Counted from the stretch's first letter, positions 8,388 through 16,645 are shown. The stretch is 64,000 bases of DNA from MWCR01 sp049325475 (GCA_049325475.1 JBMOLN010000003.1:1-64000); one strand, 5' to 3'. Made by a program: numbers and translations. The notes: generated from the letters alone by a model not told the origin.

Positions 8388-8470
8388 AACATAACTCCTC
8401 CTCTATCCTCCTCTTAAGTTAAGAGGAGGAAGAAAAAAGTTATGATCTAGGATGGGATTCCGACTCGCGA
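8388..8470. repeat. 83-bp spacer repeat, copy 1
   Basis: Matches 9061-9143 with one visible mismatch. It holds terminal inverted AACATAACT/AGTTATG, a CCTCCTCTTAA/TTAAGAGGAGG palindrome and the left arm of a 10-bp stem TCCGACTCGC/GCGAGTCGGA (8459-8493). Confidence 0.85.
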
Positions 8471-8498
8471 GGTGGGATGTATTGCGAGTCGGATAGGT

Positions 8499-9023
8499 TT
8501 AGGAAGGATCGTTGAAGAAGTCCCCGCCCTGCCCGAAAAGGGCAAGGACTCGTTGTTCGATTTTGTCGAGCATGTGGACCACATGCTCGGGCGGATTGCT
8601 GACTTCTTGCCAGCCATGAGCCTCTGCTCCGCCGAGCCAGATCTCAAGGTCTTGGCCGCCGGTGAGGCTCATGCTTTCGGAGATCGGGTTTGGCTGGAAT
8701 TTGATTTCCAGCCGTTGATGGCGCCCTTTGTATCCGCGCCGCCAGAGTGTGATGACTTTGGGGTTTATGAACCCTTCGTTATCCTCACACTCTGTGAATT
8801 CGCCGTAGATGGCGACGCACTCGTTTCCGGCGCTGGCATTTTGCATGCCATCGAAACGAGTGCGCCACCCGGTTTTTGTCAAAACCGGGCTGACTTCGCC
8901 TTCGAACACTACACCTTGGCTGATCATGCCTTCGGTGCTGCTGTCCGGGCCGGCGTCGACCGCCCCGATGGCCAACTGATCGAAGTGGGAGCGGTGAAGA
9001 ACTACCTTATACGATGCATTCAT
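8499..9023 (-). CDS. Orphan soluble protein
   Basis: 174 residues, AGGAG 7 nt before the ATG. Predicted beta-rich by eye (alternating segments such as YKVVLHRSHF, ECVAIYGEF, RLEIKFQP), with an acidic C-terminal helix (HVVHMLDKIEQRVLALF). No signal peptide or membrane segment. I do not recognise a family. It stands alone between two copies of the 83-bp spacer repeat, like a cassette, so duplication or exchange of the gene by recombination between the copies is possible. Confidence 0.75.
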   Translation of the reverse strand: MNASYKVVLHRSHFDQLAIGAVDAGPDSSTEGMISQGVVFEGEVSPVLTKTGWRTRFDGMQNASAGNECVAIYGEFTECEDNEGFINPKVITLWRRGYKGRHQRLEIKFQPNPISESMSLTGGQDLEIWLGGAEAHGWQEVSNPPEHVVHMLDKIEQRVLALFGQGGDFFNDPS

Positions 9024-9060
9024 TGGAATCTCCTGGTTTTGGTTGAATGTGCCATCTTAA

Positions 9061-9143
9061 AACATAACTCCTCCTCAATCCTCCTCTTAAGTTAAGAGGA
9101 GGAAGAAAAAAGTTATGATCTAGGATGGGATTCCGACTCGCGA
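9061..9143. repeat. 83-bp spacer repeat, copy 2
   Basis: Partner of 8388-8470. The stem TCCGACTCGC/GCGAGTCGGA is completed at 9132-9180, here with an inner ACCTG/AGGT and CACCG/CGGTG hairpin in place of the copy-1 loop. Confidence 0.85.
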
Positions 9144-9192
9144 CCTGGCACCGGACGGTGCAGGTTGTTAGCGAGTCGGAGAGAGGAAGGTT

Positions 9193-9468
9193 CTACTTGA
9201 GGACAGAAGCGGGGCAGTCCTCGGGGTGCTTTTCGCAAAGCACCTTGCGCAGGCGCTTGGCCTCGGTTTCGAGGTTGGCGGCCTTTGTCCGGACGCGCTC
9301 GATGGCGTGTTCCTGCTCCTGGGCCTTGTCCCGGAGCTTGATGAGCTCCTCGGTGTGGCCCCTTTGGCCAATGGCGAGGAGCTCCACCTGGGACCGGAGC
9401 CCGCTGCTGGCGCAGCCGGAAGAGGCGGTGAGGACGAGGGTGGCGAGGGCGGTGACGAGCTTCTTCAT
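9193..9468 (-). CDS. Coiled-coil lipoprotein
   Basis: 91 residues from the ATG at 9468, which has AAGGAG 6 nt upstream; an upstream in-frame start would run through the spacer. Signal peptide MKKLVTALATLVL with a Cys at about 19 (TASSGCASSG), then a helical heptad-rich region (VELLAIGQRGHTEELIKLRD and on to LRKVLCEKH) with two more Cys that could form a disulphide. Reminiscent of small Lpp- or spanin-like coiled-coil lipoproteins, but no homology can be claimed. GC content is clearly higher than in the neighbouring conserved genes. Confidence 0.75.
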   Translation of the reverse strand: MKKLVTALATLVLTASSGCASSGLRSQVELLAIGQRGHTEELIKLRDKAQEQEHAIERVRTKAANLETEAKRLRKVLCEKHPEDCPASVLK

Positions 9469-9635
9469 GGGAACTCCTTTTGCCGGCCCACCTACGCGTA
9501 AAGCTTCGGTGGGTGGGCAGCGTGTGATCGCCGCAAAGCGGCGGTTTTTGTTTTGAAACATATAATGATAGCACAGAATTAGGATTTTGTCAAGAGTGCT
9601 TAACAGATTTTTTGGCTAAAACAACATAAAAATCA

Positions 9636-9790
9636 TGTAACTTGTAACATGTAACTTGTAACAAAAAAGGTTATTTATGGTTGTTTAGCGGGTTTAAGAT
9701 TTGTCAGGGGTTTGACAACTCCCCTCAACCTCCTCTTTGGTAAAGAGGAGGACTTAAAACCCCCTCTTTGATAAAGAGGGGGTGGGCGCG
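9636..9790. repeat. GTAACTTGTAAC words and CCTC palindromes
   Basis: A GTAACTTGTAACAT array (9636-9664) and then two CCTC elements with CCTCCTCTTTGGTAAAGAGGAGG-like arms (about 9730-9752) and CCCCCTCTTTGATAAAGAGGGGG-like arms (9760-9782). No gene in 9470-9817. Confidence 0.75.
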
Positions 9791-9817
9791 TCTTTGTAAA
9801 AGAGGTGGCCGGGGGAG

Positions 9818-10735
9818 TTATGCCTTGCCTTGGCTGCCGAAAAGTTTAATTTTATGTTCAGCGATTTGCTGCATTAACAGCATGGGCGGTTCCATGAGCT
9901 TGCGCGGATCGATAACCTTGGGCATTTCATCCACGGCTTCACGGATGCCGGCGGTGAAGGCGAGCCGAAGGTCGGTATCAATGTTAATTTTGGATACACC
10001 ATTTTTAACGGCAAGTTTGATATCCGCATCAAGCACACCGCGGGCATGTCCAAGTTTGGCTCCATGATGCTCGGCGAGTTTTACAACATCTTCATCAACT
10101 CCGGAGGCACCGTGCAAAACTATGGGATTTTTAACTAGCTTGGCGATTTTTTTTAAGCGATCAATATCCAAATGTGTTTTGCCTTTGAATTTGTATGCGC
10201 CATGCGCCGTTCCAATCGCTACAGCTAAAGAATCGCAACCTGTGGCTTTGGCAAAATCGCGGGCTTGCTCGGGATTGGTGAGGTGCGCATCTTTTTCTTC
10301 CACGCTCACAAAATCTTCAATGCCGGCGATTGCACCGATTTCCGCTTCAACACTGACTTTTTTGGAGCGAGCCCAGGCAACGACCTGTTGAGTCTTTTTA
10401 ACATTTTCTTTGTAAGGCAATGCCGAACCGTCAAACATGACGCTCGTATATCCATTTTGAATGGCTTGTTTGATGAGTTTTAAATCCTTGCCATGATCAA
10501 CATGCAAAGCGATGGGAATCGGAGCTTTGGCAGCAACGCGGACCATGGCGATTAAATAATCCATACCAGCATAAGAGATGGCACCCTCGGAAGTTTGCAC
10601 TATCAAAGGAGATTTTAATTTTACACCGGCCGCAACAACGGATTTTAATATCTCAAGATTATTGATATTGAAAGCCGGCACAGCGTACTTTCGGGCGCGT
10701 GCGGGCTTTAGGATTTTTAAAGCAGAAACCAACAT
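9818..10735 (-). CDS. Class II fructose-bisphosphate aldolase family enzyme
   Basis: 305 residues from the ATG at 10735 (MLVSALKILKPARARKYAVPAFN); an upstream start would translate the AATAACAAAT word array. Zn-dependent TIM-barrel aldolase: LHVDHGKDL carries the metal His and catalytic Asp, SVMFDGSALP and EAEIGAIAG follow, then GTAHGAYKF and VLHGASGV with further metal His, and KINIDTDLR for phosphate binding. It cleaves or forms a ketose 1,(6)-bisphosphate in glycolysis; tagatose-bisphosphate aldolase is the close alternative. It supplies triose phosphates to the pentose phosphate enzymes encoded at 18.8-25.7 kb. Confidence 0.92.
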   Translation of the reverse strand: MLVSALKILKPARARKYAVPAFNINNLEILKSVVAAGVKLKSPLIVQTSEGAISYAGMDYLIAMVRVAAKAPIPIALHVDHGKDLKLIKQAIQNGYTSVMFDGSALPYKENVKKTQQVVAWARSKKVSVEAEIGAIAGIEDFVSVEEKDAHLTNPEQARDFAKATGCDSLAVAIGTAHGAYKFKGKTHLDIDRLKKIAKLVKNPIVLHGASGVDEDVVKLAEHHGAKLGHARGVLDADIKLAVKNGVSKINIDTDLRLAFTAGIREAVDEMPKVIDPRKLMEPPMLLMQQIAEHKIKLFGSQGKA

Positions 10736-10736
10736 A

Positions 10737-10860
10737 GTATAAAATAATAAATAACAAATAATAAAGAATAAGCAGGAATCGAGCAAGCTCGATATTTATT
10801 AAAAATATTAACAAACGATTTGATTATTATTGTACATCGTACGTTGTACATCGTACAAAT
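10737..10860. repeat. AATAACAAAT and GTACATCGTAC word arrays
   Basis: Two different arrays in the same spacer: AATAAATAACAAATAATAAAG at 10741-10765 and GTACATCGTACGTTGTACATCG-like words at 10830-10858. Confidence 0.7.
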
Positions 10861-10931
10861 TGATAGCAGTAACTTGGTATAAACTGATTAAAATAATCAA
10901 GCAAAATTCTGTTAATCTTGTAAATCAAGAT

Positions 10932-10961
10932 TAAAAAACCGTCCGCGGAGACCGGGACGGT
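10932..10961 (-). terminator. Intrinsic terminator of the 10967-13208 operon
   Basis: ACCGTCC/GGACGGT arms followed on the minus strand by TTTTTTAA. Confidence 0.85.
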
Positions 10962-10966
10962 TGGTT

Positions 10967-11932
10967 TCAGAAGGGGATGATGCCTAAACAGTTGGGATTG
11001 TTTGAACCATGTTGGCTGCAAGCGTTGGTTGCCCCGCCGCCAAGAAAGATTTGTTCAACTGGTATTCCTTGAATTAATTTAATAGCAATGGGAATGATAT
11101 TTAACAGTCCGGAGGTTTCGACCACGGTTGCATGCGGATGACGGCGGACGAATTCGCGTATGCGGGTTAAGCGCCGTCTCTCGCGCGGCTCGCAGGGAGT
11201 GCAGCGGGCGCCGGGCGGGCAGCGTTTGAAGCAATGACCCGTACCACAAGTGTTGGTGATGTCGGTGTCAATGGAATGCGGACCCTGATCATGGATACTG
11301 TTCATGCGCGGGACATGCGCCACGCGGCTGTTACTTTGCCGCAGGCTGGCTGTGCGCGCCGCATGAGCCAGGCTTGCGGTATCGTGCTGCGACGCAAGCG
11401 CGGGTAGGAGGGAAGATGGATTGAACGGTTTACGTCGGACGTCGGACGTCGATACGTCGGGATCGGGAGGCGGAGGAGGTTCAATGATTTGGGGCGGGGG
11501 AGGAGCAGTGTCCGGTACATCGGTGTTGGGCTCCTTGGGGGTTTTTGGTTTGGGCCGAGGCGGCGGACCGGGTACGAGCCGGTAATAGATGACAGCATGA
11601 GGCCGCTCGCCGCCGATGGTTTCTATGCGGCGCAGCGCTTGAAGGCGAAAGCCGAGCCGGTTGATCCAGATGAGCAATCTTTGCGCTGTCTGCCGGTTGG
11701 CTTCTTTTTGCCAGGCGGCAAAAAGCATTTTGGCGGCTGCAAGCCGGCGCGCGTCGCCAAAGGGCGCGCTCACGCCAACGTTGAAGATTTCTTGGCCGGC
11801 TTGTTCGCGGACTTGGTGGTTTTCCGAATCCAGCCGCGCTTGCAGCGCGGCTGCATGGCTATCATCAGCGAGAGCCGGTAAGCAGACCAGCCATAGGATC
11901 AGTACGAGGCTGAATCCGAACAGTTGTTTCAT
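10967..11932 (-). CDS. Exported orphan protein with proline-rich linker
   Basis: 321 residues, AAGGAG 6 nt before the ATG. Signal peptide (MKQLFGFSLVLILWLVCLPALA), a helical region resembling HEAT-like repeats (about 25-115), a proline-rich linker (125-165), then a Cys-rich patch (CGTGHCFKRCPPGARCTPCEP) near 233-253 likely held by disulphides, and a hydrophobic segment (NIIPIAIKLIQGIPV). The linker residues STSDVRRKPF are encoded by an ACGTCGGACGTCGG word array (11430-11460). It overlaps the upstream lipoprotein gene by 68 bp, so they are co-transcribed. Function unknown. Confidence 0.75.
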   Translation of the reverse strand: MKQLFGFSLVLILWLVCLPALADDSHAAALQARLDSENHQVREQAGQEIFNVGVSAPFGDARRLAAAKMLFAAWQKEANRQTAQRLLIWINRLGFRLQALRRIETIGGERPHAVIYYRLVPGPPPRPKPKTPKEPNTDVPDTAPPPPQIIEPPPPPDPDVSTSDVRRKPFNPSSLLPALASQHDTASLAHAARTASLRQSNSRVAHVPRMNSIHDQGPHSIDTDITNTCGTGHCFKRCPPGARCTPCEPRERRRLTRIREFVRRHPHATVVETSGLLNIIPIAIKLIQGIPVEQIFLGGGATNACSQHGSNNPNCLGIIPF

Positions 11933-13208
11933 GTTTTACTCCTTGCTGAGGCAGCATATGGCGAGCGATTTGTCTTTTCACCGCGCCGTGCAGACCTCTG
12001 GTTTCAAAGGGGATGCAGCCAAGGCTTACCGTGTCCGCTTGCTTGGTATCCTGGTTTTGCGTGGCAATGATCACCTCAACCGAGGTTGGGATGAAAATTG
12101 CACCTTGCTGACGCGGGACGCGCGGCAATACGGTCGGTATGGTCCATTTGGCTAATGCATCATCCGAGCTTGGGAACAGCGTCTGCAGATGGAAGGGCGC
12201 GGGGTTGTCGCGGCGCAGCCACTCGCCAAGCCTCATTAGGGCATGACCGTGGTTTTTGAAATCCACCTGATTGGGATCGTACAATCCTTCCGGCCGGCGG
12301 AATGTGAGCATGGAGGTATTGGTGATGGTGTCATAAGTTGAGAGCATGACTACAGTATCGCTCCACCACATAGTGGATCCGCTTTGTTTGTGCCAGGCGA
12401 GCTCCATGTGGTGCCACAGGGATTCTTCTTTGGCCATGGCCATGGTCATTTGCCGGATTTCCTGAAGATATTTTTCATCCGGATTCCAGGCCACGAATCG
12501 TCCGGTGATGCGGCCAACGAAGCCGCGTTCACGCATGAGCCCCAAGTTGAAATTGGGTTCGCCTTGGCGTTTGACGCACTCGGCATCGTATGAGAGGCCG
12601 ACGCGGAACATGAGTTCGGGCAGTTGATCGCGCGGATTGATGCCGCTTGAATATTGGCTGCTGGGCATCGCATGCCCCGGAACGCGGCTTTCGGCCAGAG
12701 CGGCCAGGTCACATTGTTCGATCCAGAGCCGGCGGTCGTAAAGCTCCATACGACGGAAGGTTTCCGCCTCGGAAAACTTTTTGCCGCTTGCGTCCGAAAG
12801 GATGCGTTCCGGATCGATGATGGTTCCGTCTTCATCCTTTACGTGAAAGTAAGAGGTGAAGCGGAAGTCGTTGATCTTCATGGTGACCGGTTTTTCACGC
12901 TTGAACTTGACTTCGTCATCCGTCCAGGCGCGCAAGCAGGGATCTAGCTGATGTGCTTGAGCCGAGCAAGACTTGGCCCAGTCAAGTTCATCGGGTAGGA
13001 CCTTGTCAACGAGCTTGGCGCCATCCGGCCCGATGCTCATGGTGAACGTGGCCGTGTTGGGCAGAGGATCGGCTTTGGACTCGGGAGGGCTGGGGTAGGA
13101 CGCTTCGGTCCAAACACAACCAACCGCAGACACAAGACTCACTACTACGCAGATGCTTCGGAGTGCAGGCAAGACGCAAGATGCTAGAAGCAGACGCAAA
13201 GTATTCAT
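11865..13208 (-). CDS. Large orphan lipoprotein
   Basis: 447 residues from the ATG at 13208, which has AAAGGAG about 6 nt upstream. Signal peptide with a lipobox-like SAVGC (about residue 31), then a mature domain of about 415 residues without recognised motifs; Trp- and Tyr-rich (ESLWHHMELAWHKQSG), probably beta/alpha. The last 22 codons overlap the signal peptide codons of the next gene, an unusually long overlap, so the true C-terminus may end earlier if there is an indel. High GC relative to the conserved genes around. First gene of a two-gene exported-protein operon ending at the 10932 terminator. Confidence 0.75.
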   Translation of the reverse strand: MNTLRLLLASCVLPALRSICVVVSLVSAVGCVWTEASYPSPPESKADPLPNTATFTMSIGPDGAKLVDKVLPDELDWAKSCSAQAHQLDPCLRAWTDDEVKFKREKPVTMKINDFRFTSYFHVKDEDGTIIDPERILSDASGKKFSEAETFRRMELYDRRLWIEQCDLAALAESRVPGHAMPSSQYSSGINPRDQLPELMFRVGLSYDAECVKRQGEPNFNLGLMRERGFVGRITGRFVAWNPDEKYLQEIRQMTMAMAKEESLWHHMELAWHKQSGSTMWWSDTVVMLSTYDTITNTSMLTFRRPEGLYDPNQVDFKNHGHALMRLGEWLRRDNPAPFHLQTLFPSSDDALAKWTIPTVLPRVPRQQGAIFIPTSVEVIIATQNQDTKQADTVSLGCIPFETRGLHGAVKRQIARHMLPQQGVKHETTVRIQPRTDPMAGLLTGSR

Positions 13209-13302
13209 GGTTTCTCCTTTGTTTTGTTGTCGAAGAACAATAAAAATTAGCATTAAACTTAATAAATGTCAAGGGTTGCTGACAAGTGATATTTAGCTGG
13301 GT

Positions 13303-13412
13303 TGAGCGTAACTCCCCCGGTTGCGTGTAACGCAACTACCCCCTCATAAACTAAGAGCTAAGAGGGGGTTTCAAGCCCTCCTCTTTACCAAAGAGGAGGA
13401 TCAGGAGAAGTT
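13303..13412. repeat. CCTC-type palindromic repeats
   Basis: AACTCCCCC head, palindrome GTTGCGTGTAACGCAAC, then CCCCCTC/GAGGGGG and CCTCCTCTTTACCAAAGAGG-type arms in series. Confidence 0.75.
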
Positions 13413-13442
13413 AAAAAAGCCCGGGCGAGTACCCTAGGGCTT
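13413..13442 (-). terminator. Intrinsic terminator of the 13434-13727 gene
   Basis: AAGCCC/GGGCTT arms followed on the minus strand by TTTTTTAAC; the stop codon of the gene lies inside the hairpin. Confidence 0.8.
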
Positions 13443-13727
13443 GGTGTTGGGAGGGGGCGGAATAGATTTGTAGAGCAGGATGCGTTTACCGTTTCTTAGA
13501 CGGCGTTTGAGTTCTGCTTCGAGTTTTCGTAAATCTTTCCTGCCTTTATTACCGCGAAGGTCGGGGATTTTGGAGCGGTTTTTTGCGCCATTGATACAGC
13601 GGCGCAGTTCGTTGTCGGTTAATAATTTCAGATCTTCGTTTTGAACATCAATTTCACTCGGCGTGCGTTCAGATTGACTATGAACCTCGTCGTCAGCATC
13701 TTGTTGCAGTTCTGCGTTGCGGCGCAT
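13434..13727 (-). CDS. Small basic orphan protein
   Basis: 97 residues, GAGGG before the ATG. The N-terminal third is acidic and polar; residues 33-90 are strongly basic and helical (LRRCINGAKNRSKI, KDLRKLEAELKRRLRNGKR), ending IPPPPNTKP. The basic helices suggest nucleic-acid or ribosome binding, which is only an inference. Single-gene unit with its own terminator. Confidence 0.65.
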   Translation of the reverse strand: MRRNAELQQDADDEVHSQSERTPSEIDVQNEDLKLLTDNELRRCINGAKNRSKIPDLRGNKGRKDLRKLEAELKRRLRNGKRILLYKSIPPPPNTKP

Positions 13728-13880
13728 TTTTTCCCTCGTGTTGGAGCAAGGAACCGAGTTGAGAATAACAACCGCCGTTTAATTAGTCAATTATAAGTAA
13801 ATTATTTCACCCTAATAATATATTGACGGCAGGAAAGAAATGATGTAAAAAGTCAGTCTACCGTTTGCCCGGGAGGAGCA

Positions 13881-15107
13881 ATGGAGACAAAAGAACTTTC
13901 GATAATGGGAAAAAGACTGCAGTATACCAATTTGCCGAATGGCTTGGTTTTGGTTTCGGAAGATCAGGTGCCCGCAAAAAAGCCGTCACTGCCTTGTTAT
14001 GACGTATATATCGCCGGCGGACGTCTGGCCGATGACACGCATCCCGGCGCTTCAATGGCTTTTATGGCTTCGGCACTGACATATGCCGGCAATAAATATT
14101 CCGAGCTGCTAAAAAGCGCGGCGCTGCAAATTATTGTGACTGACGCTTTTATTCATCTGCGATATACGCATTATAAAAGCGACGGACATGGGGCTAAGTG
14201 TTTGATGCAGATTCTGGAATCAATAATGCTGGAGGAAGCTCTTCCGCAAATAATGAAGATGGAGCTTAGGCCCAGCAGCAGGATGAATGATTTTTGGCCT
14301 TGGTTTTATTCGAGGGTGACTCCGGCTTGGCACAGAATGGCTTTGGATTTTCAAGAAGAAAGCCGGAGGGTGCAAATGATTGATTGGAGCCGGGTTAATG
14401 AGTTCCGTGACCGGATTTTTATTCCCGCGAACATGCTGGTCTACGCGCACGGAGAAGATGAGCACGAGGATCTAGCGGAAATTCTTTCATTTTTACCGGT
14501 CGGGAAAACGGATACGATCTGGAAACCTGAATTTCCGGATGCTTATCCGATAGAAGACGAGCATTTGCCAAAAAGAATTATCAACGGCGTAACAGGCAGT
14601 TTGTTTTTTATGCCTCTGCCAAAAGACAGGATGCTGTATTTTATGGCGTGCATGGTGCTGAAAGCTATTTTCGACCGCGACGGCCATTTTACAAGCGTTA
14701 CCAAAAGCAAACTTGATAGAAGAATCAAAATTGCCGCATATGTGCAATATTGGCCGCTGCCTTTGGGGTTTGTATTGCTTGAATATCCGGTTGAAAGACG
14801 CGACAGACTGTTCTCCAATGTAATGACGGCCGGGTTTGACTTTTTAAATTATTCTCAAGCCGAACAAATCAGAATGATTCACAAAAATTCTTTGGATGTA
14901 ATTCTTAAGTTCGGGGAGCCTCAATCATTATTGCGCGACGGATGGCTGGTTGAAAGAAAAATTAAGGATAGGATACCGGAAAATTTCAGAATTGAAGATT
15001 ATTTATATTTGGCTTTTGAATATCTGCACGAATCCAGAATAGGCAGATTGGATTATATAACCTCGGAGATAGAAACACCTTCTCCGTTCAAAGGACTTGA
15101 ACTTTAG
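13881..15107 (+). CDS. M16-peptidase-like protein lacking the zinc motif
   Basis: 408 residues, GGAGG 5 nt before the ATG. Begins LQYTNLPNGLVLVSEDQ and continues to DVYIAGGRLADDTHPGASMA, matching the start of M16 peptidases (NGL..., then strand and G-S-R), but the HxxEH that should follow is replaced by MAFMASALTYAG. Around residue 180 IFIPANMLVYAHGEDEHEDL matches the Y-P-N-M-V-L-x-G-D segment of M16 domains. It may be an inactive M16 subunit that pairs with an active one, as in other two-subunit M16 enzymes. No signal peptide. The family assignment is by pattern only. Confidence 0.6.
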   Translation: METKELSIMGKRLQYTNLPNGLVLVSEDQVPAKKPSLPCYDVYIAGGRLADDTHPGASMAFMASALTYAGNKYSELLKSAALQIIVTDAFIHLRYTHYKSDGHGAKCLMQILESIMLEEALPQIMKMELRPSSRMNDFWPWFYSRVTPAWHRMALDFQEESRRVQMIDWSRVNEFRDRIFIPANMLVYAHGEDEHEDLAEILSFLPVGKTDTIWKPEFPDAYPIEDEHLPKRIINGVTGSLFFMPLPKDRMLYFMACMVLKAIFDRDGHFTSVTKSKLDRRIKIAAYVQYWPLPLGFVLLEYPVERRDRLFSNVMTAGFDFLNYSQAEQIRMIHKNSLDVILKFGEPQSLLRDGWLVERKIKDRIPENFRIEDYLYLAFEYLHESRIGRLDYITSEIETPSPFKGLEL

Positions 15108-15129
15108 CCGGCACAGCCCGGTTTTTTTA
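15107..15129. terminator. Terminator between convergent genes
   Basis: Short CCGG/CCGG arms followed by TTTTTTTAT on the plus strand; it reaches the stop of the minus-strand kinase. Confidence 0.5.
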
Positions 15130-16104
15130 TATGACTTTCGCTTTGTTTTTGTAACGGCGCAAAGCGTTTTTTAAACCATCATTTGTCAACAGGCCTTGTT
15201 GCGGGCCGATATATTTAATAACCGACCATGAGTTGGCCGTGCCCCAGCGCAATGCTTCTGTAATATCCTTGCCTTTAATTATCGCTGCAGTAAAAGCGGC
15301 GGCAAAAGCATCTCCGGCGCCGGTGCGCTCTTTGGCTTCGCCTTTAAAAATCGGCATAAACCAAAAATTCTTGCCGTCAAACGCGTATGAACCGTTTTTG
15401 CCGTCTGTAATGACTATGTATTTAGCGCCAAGTTTATGAAAATCTTCAAGAAGATTTTTTATTGGACGATCCTTGCCATTTAAAAGGAATTTTGATTCTT
15501 CTTTGTTCAAAATTAAAATATCGCTGATTTTAATCAATGGTTTGCATTTTTTCAGTCCTCCGCGAATGTGAGTAGTGCCCGGCTGGAAAGAAAAATTAAT
15601 ATAGGAATTTGTTTTAAGATACTTAGCGAGCTGAAGATCGAATTTTTCATATTTATTGCCCATGGCGCTGTAATATATCCATTTGGTTTTGGGCAGTTTA
15701 GGCAATTTGTAATTTTTGGGTTTAAAAAATAATAATTGCGTTCTTTCTCCTTGATAGCTTATAAGCGTCGCTTCGCTCGTTTGTTGTTTTTCGCATTTAC
15801 ACATTAAAGAAATATCAACTTTTTCTTTTTTTAACGCGTCTTTAAGCTGATCTCCGGCAAAGTCTTGGCCTACCCAGCTAACCAGACCGGATTTCAGCCC
15901 CAGGCGCGCGGCGCAGACAGAGGCGTTTGCCGCATTGCCGGCGGCGGGGGTTTTTACAACATCTCTGACCGGAATTTTTTCCGCATATTCCAGACAGAGC
16001 AAACAGCGTTCTTTTTCTATGCTGCAGCTGACCGAGGCTTCATCGATCATATAAAAAATATCGCGCAAAGATTCGCCGATACAAAGCATGTCGAGGGATT
16101 TCAT
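15127..16104 (-). CDS. PfkB-family carbohydrate kinase
   Basis: 325 residues. Second ribokinase-fold kinase of the window: AAGNAANASVCAARLG near residue 60, GKNGSYAFDG, and the C-terminal signature RTGAGDAFAAAF with the catalytic Asp near 265. Substrate not readable; a sugar or a nucleoside. The ATG at 16104 is preferred because a TATAAT box ends 8 nt before it (16113-16118); upstream in-frame starts add only three residues. It is only distantly similar to the kinase at 2326-3330. Low GC, typical of the conserved genes here. Confidence 0.87.
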   Translation of the reverse strand: MKSLDMLCIGESLRDIFYMIDEASVSCSIEKERCLLCLEYAEKIPVRDVVKTPAAGNAANASVCAARLGLKSGLVSWVGQDFAGDQLKDALKKEKVDISLMCKCEKQQTSEATLISYQGERTQLLFFKPKNYKLPKLPKTKWIYYSAMGNKYEKFDLQLAKYLKTNSYINFSFQPGTTHIRGGLKKCKPLIKISDILILNKEESKFLLNGKDRPIKNLLEDFHKLGAKYIVITDGKNGSYAFDGKNFWFMPIFKGEAKERTGAGDAFAAAFTAAIIKGKDITEALRWGTANSWSVIKYIGPQQGLLTNDGLKNALRRYKNKAKVI

Positions 16105-16119
16105 ATACATCAATTATAA

Positions 16120-16256
16120 AATAACAAATAACAAATAACAAATGGCAAAAGATTTATAATGCATAGTGCATAACAATCGGATTACGAAATTTGAAATCTG
16201 TAATTTTAAATCTAGCAGCTGGCGGGTAGCAACTAGCAACTAGCGATTAGCGACTG
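16120..16256. repeat. AATAACAAAT and CTAGCAACTAGC word arrays
   Basis: AATAACAAATAACAAATAAC at 16122-16141 and a second array GTAGCAACTAGCAACTAGCG at 16226-16245 that drifts into GATTAGCGAC. Confidence 0.75.
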
Positions 16257-16303
16257 TATAAAAAATCATGCACAATCCAGTTAATCTTGAAAATCAAGGT
16301 ATG

Positions 16304-16610
16304 AAAAAACCGCCGTTGCCAGTTGGCGCGGGCGGCTCGGTTGAGCTGTAGGTATCTCTCTCCTTTTTTGTTCCTCCTCACCTCATGTGACACTCGACTC
16401 CCTCAAGACGAGTGTTATATATTTTTGATCAGCAGATCCTCCTCGGGCTGCGTGATCTGATATTTACGGTGGCGCCTCATGCCAACCGTGAATGTTTGGC
16501 TTACAGCGCAACCGTTTGTTCTCCTTAATATTTATAGCCTTGAAATTTGATTTTTGAGAAAGGCTTTGATTGGGGGAGAACTGTTCCGGGGGCCACTCGG
16601 CGGCCCGGAA
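16304..16610 (-). ncRNA. Candidate structured ncRNA with GGA-rich loops
   Basis: About 300 nt on the minus strand between a TTGACA promoter and an intrinsic terminator, with no convincing ORF. In transcript order the stems are GTTCCGGG/CCCGGAAC, AAAGCCTT/AAGGCT, ACGGT-GGC/GCC-ACCGT, GATCA-GCAG/CTGCTGATC and ACACTCG/CGAGTGT, then terminator CCGCC/GGCGG plus TTTTTT. Loops and linkers repeat AAGGAG, GAGGAGGA, GAGGGAG and AGGAGGAAC, which resemble both CsrA sites and Shine-Dalgarno sequences. A 21-codon ORF inside (MRRHRKYQ...) lacks a ribosome site. The identity is unknown. Confidence 0.5.
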
Positions 16611-16616
16611 CGTTAT

Positions 16617-16645
16617 GGATTATCATGATTTAATAAGACTGTCAA
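16617..16645 (-). promoter_or_regulatory. Sigma70-type promoter of the candidate ncRNA
   Basis: TTGACA (16640-16645 on the minus strand), 17-nt spacer, TAATCC with an overlapping GATAAT. It lies between the ncRNA and the divergent lipoprotein gene. Confidence 0.55.

Noticed and set aside
10736..10786. Upstream start for the class II aldolase (MLDSCLFFIICYL...)
   Set aside because: Those codons are the AATAACAAAT word array; the family N-terminus begins at 10735.
16400..16490. 21-codon ORF (MRRHRKYQ...) in the 16.3-16.6 kb ncRNA
   Set aside because: No Shine-Dalgarno site directly upstream and its codons are part of two hairpins; not enough to call a gene.
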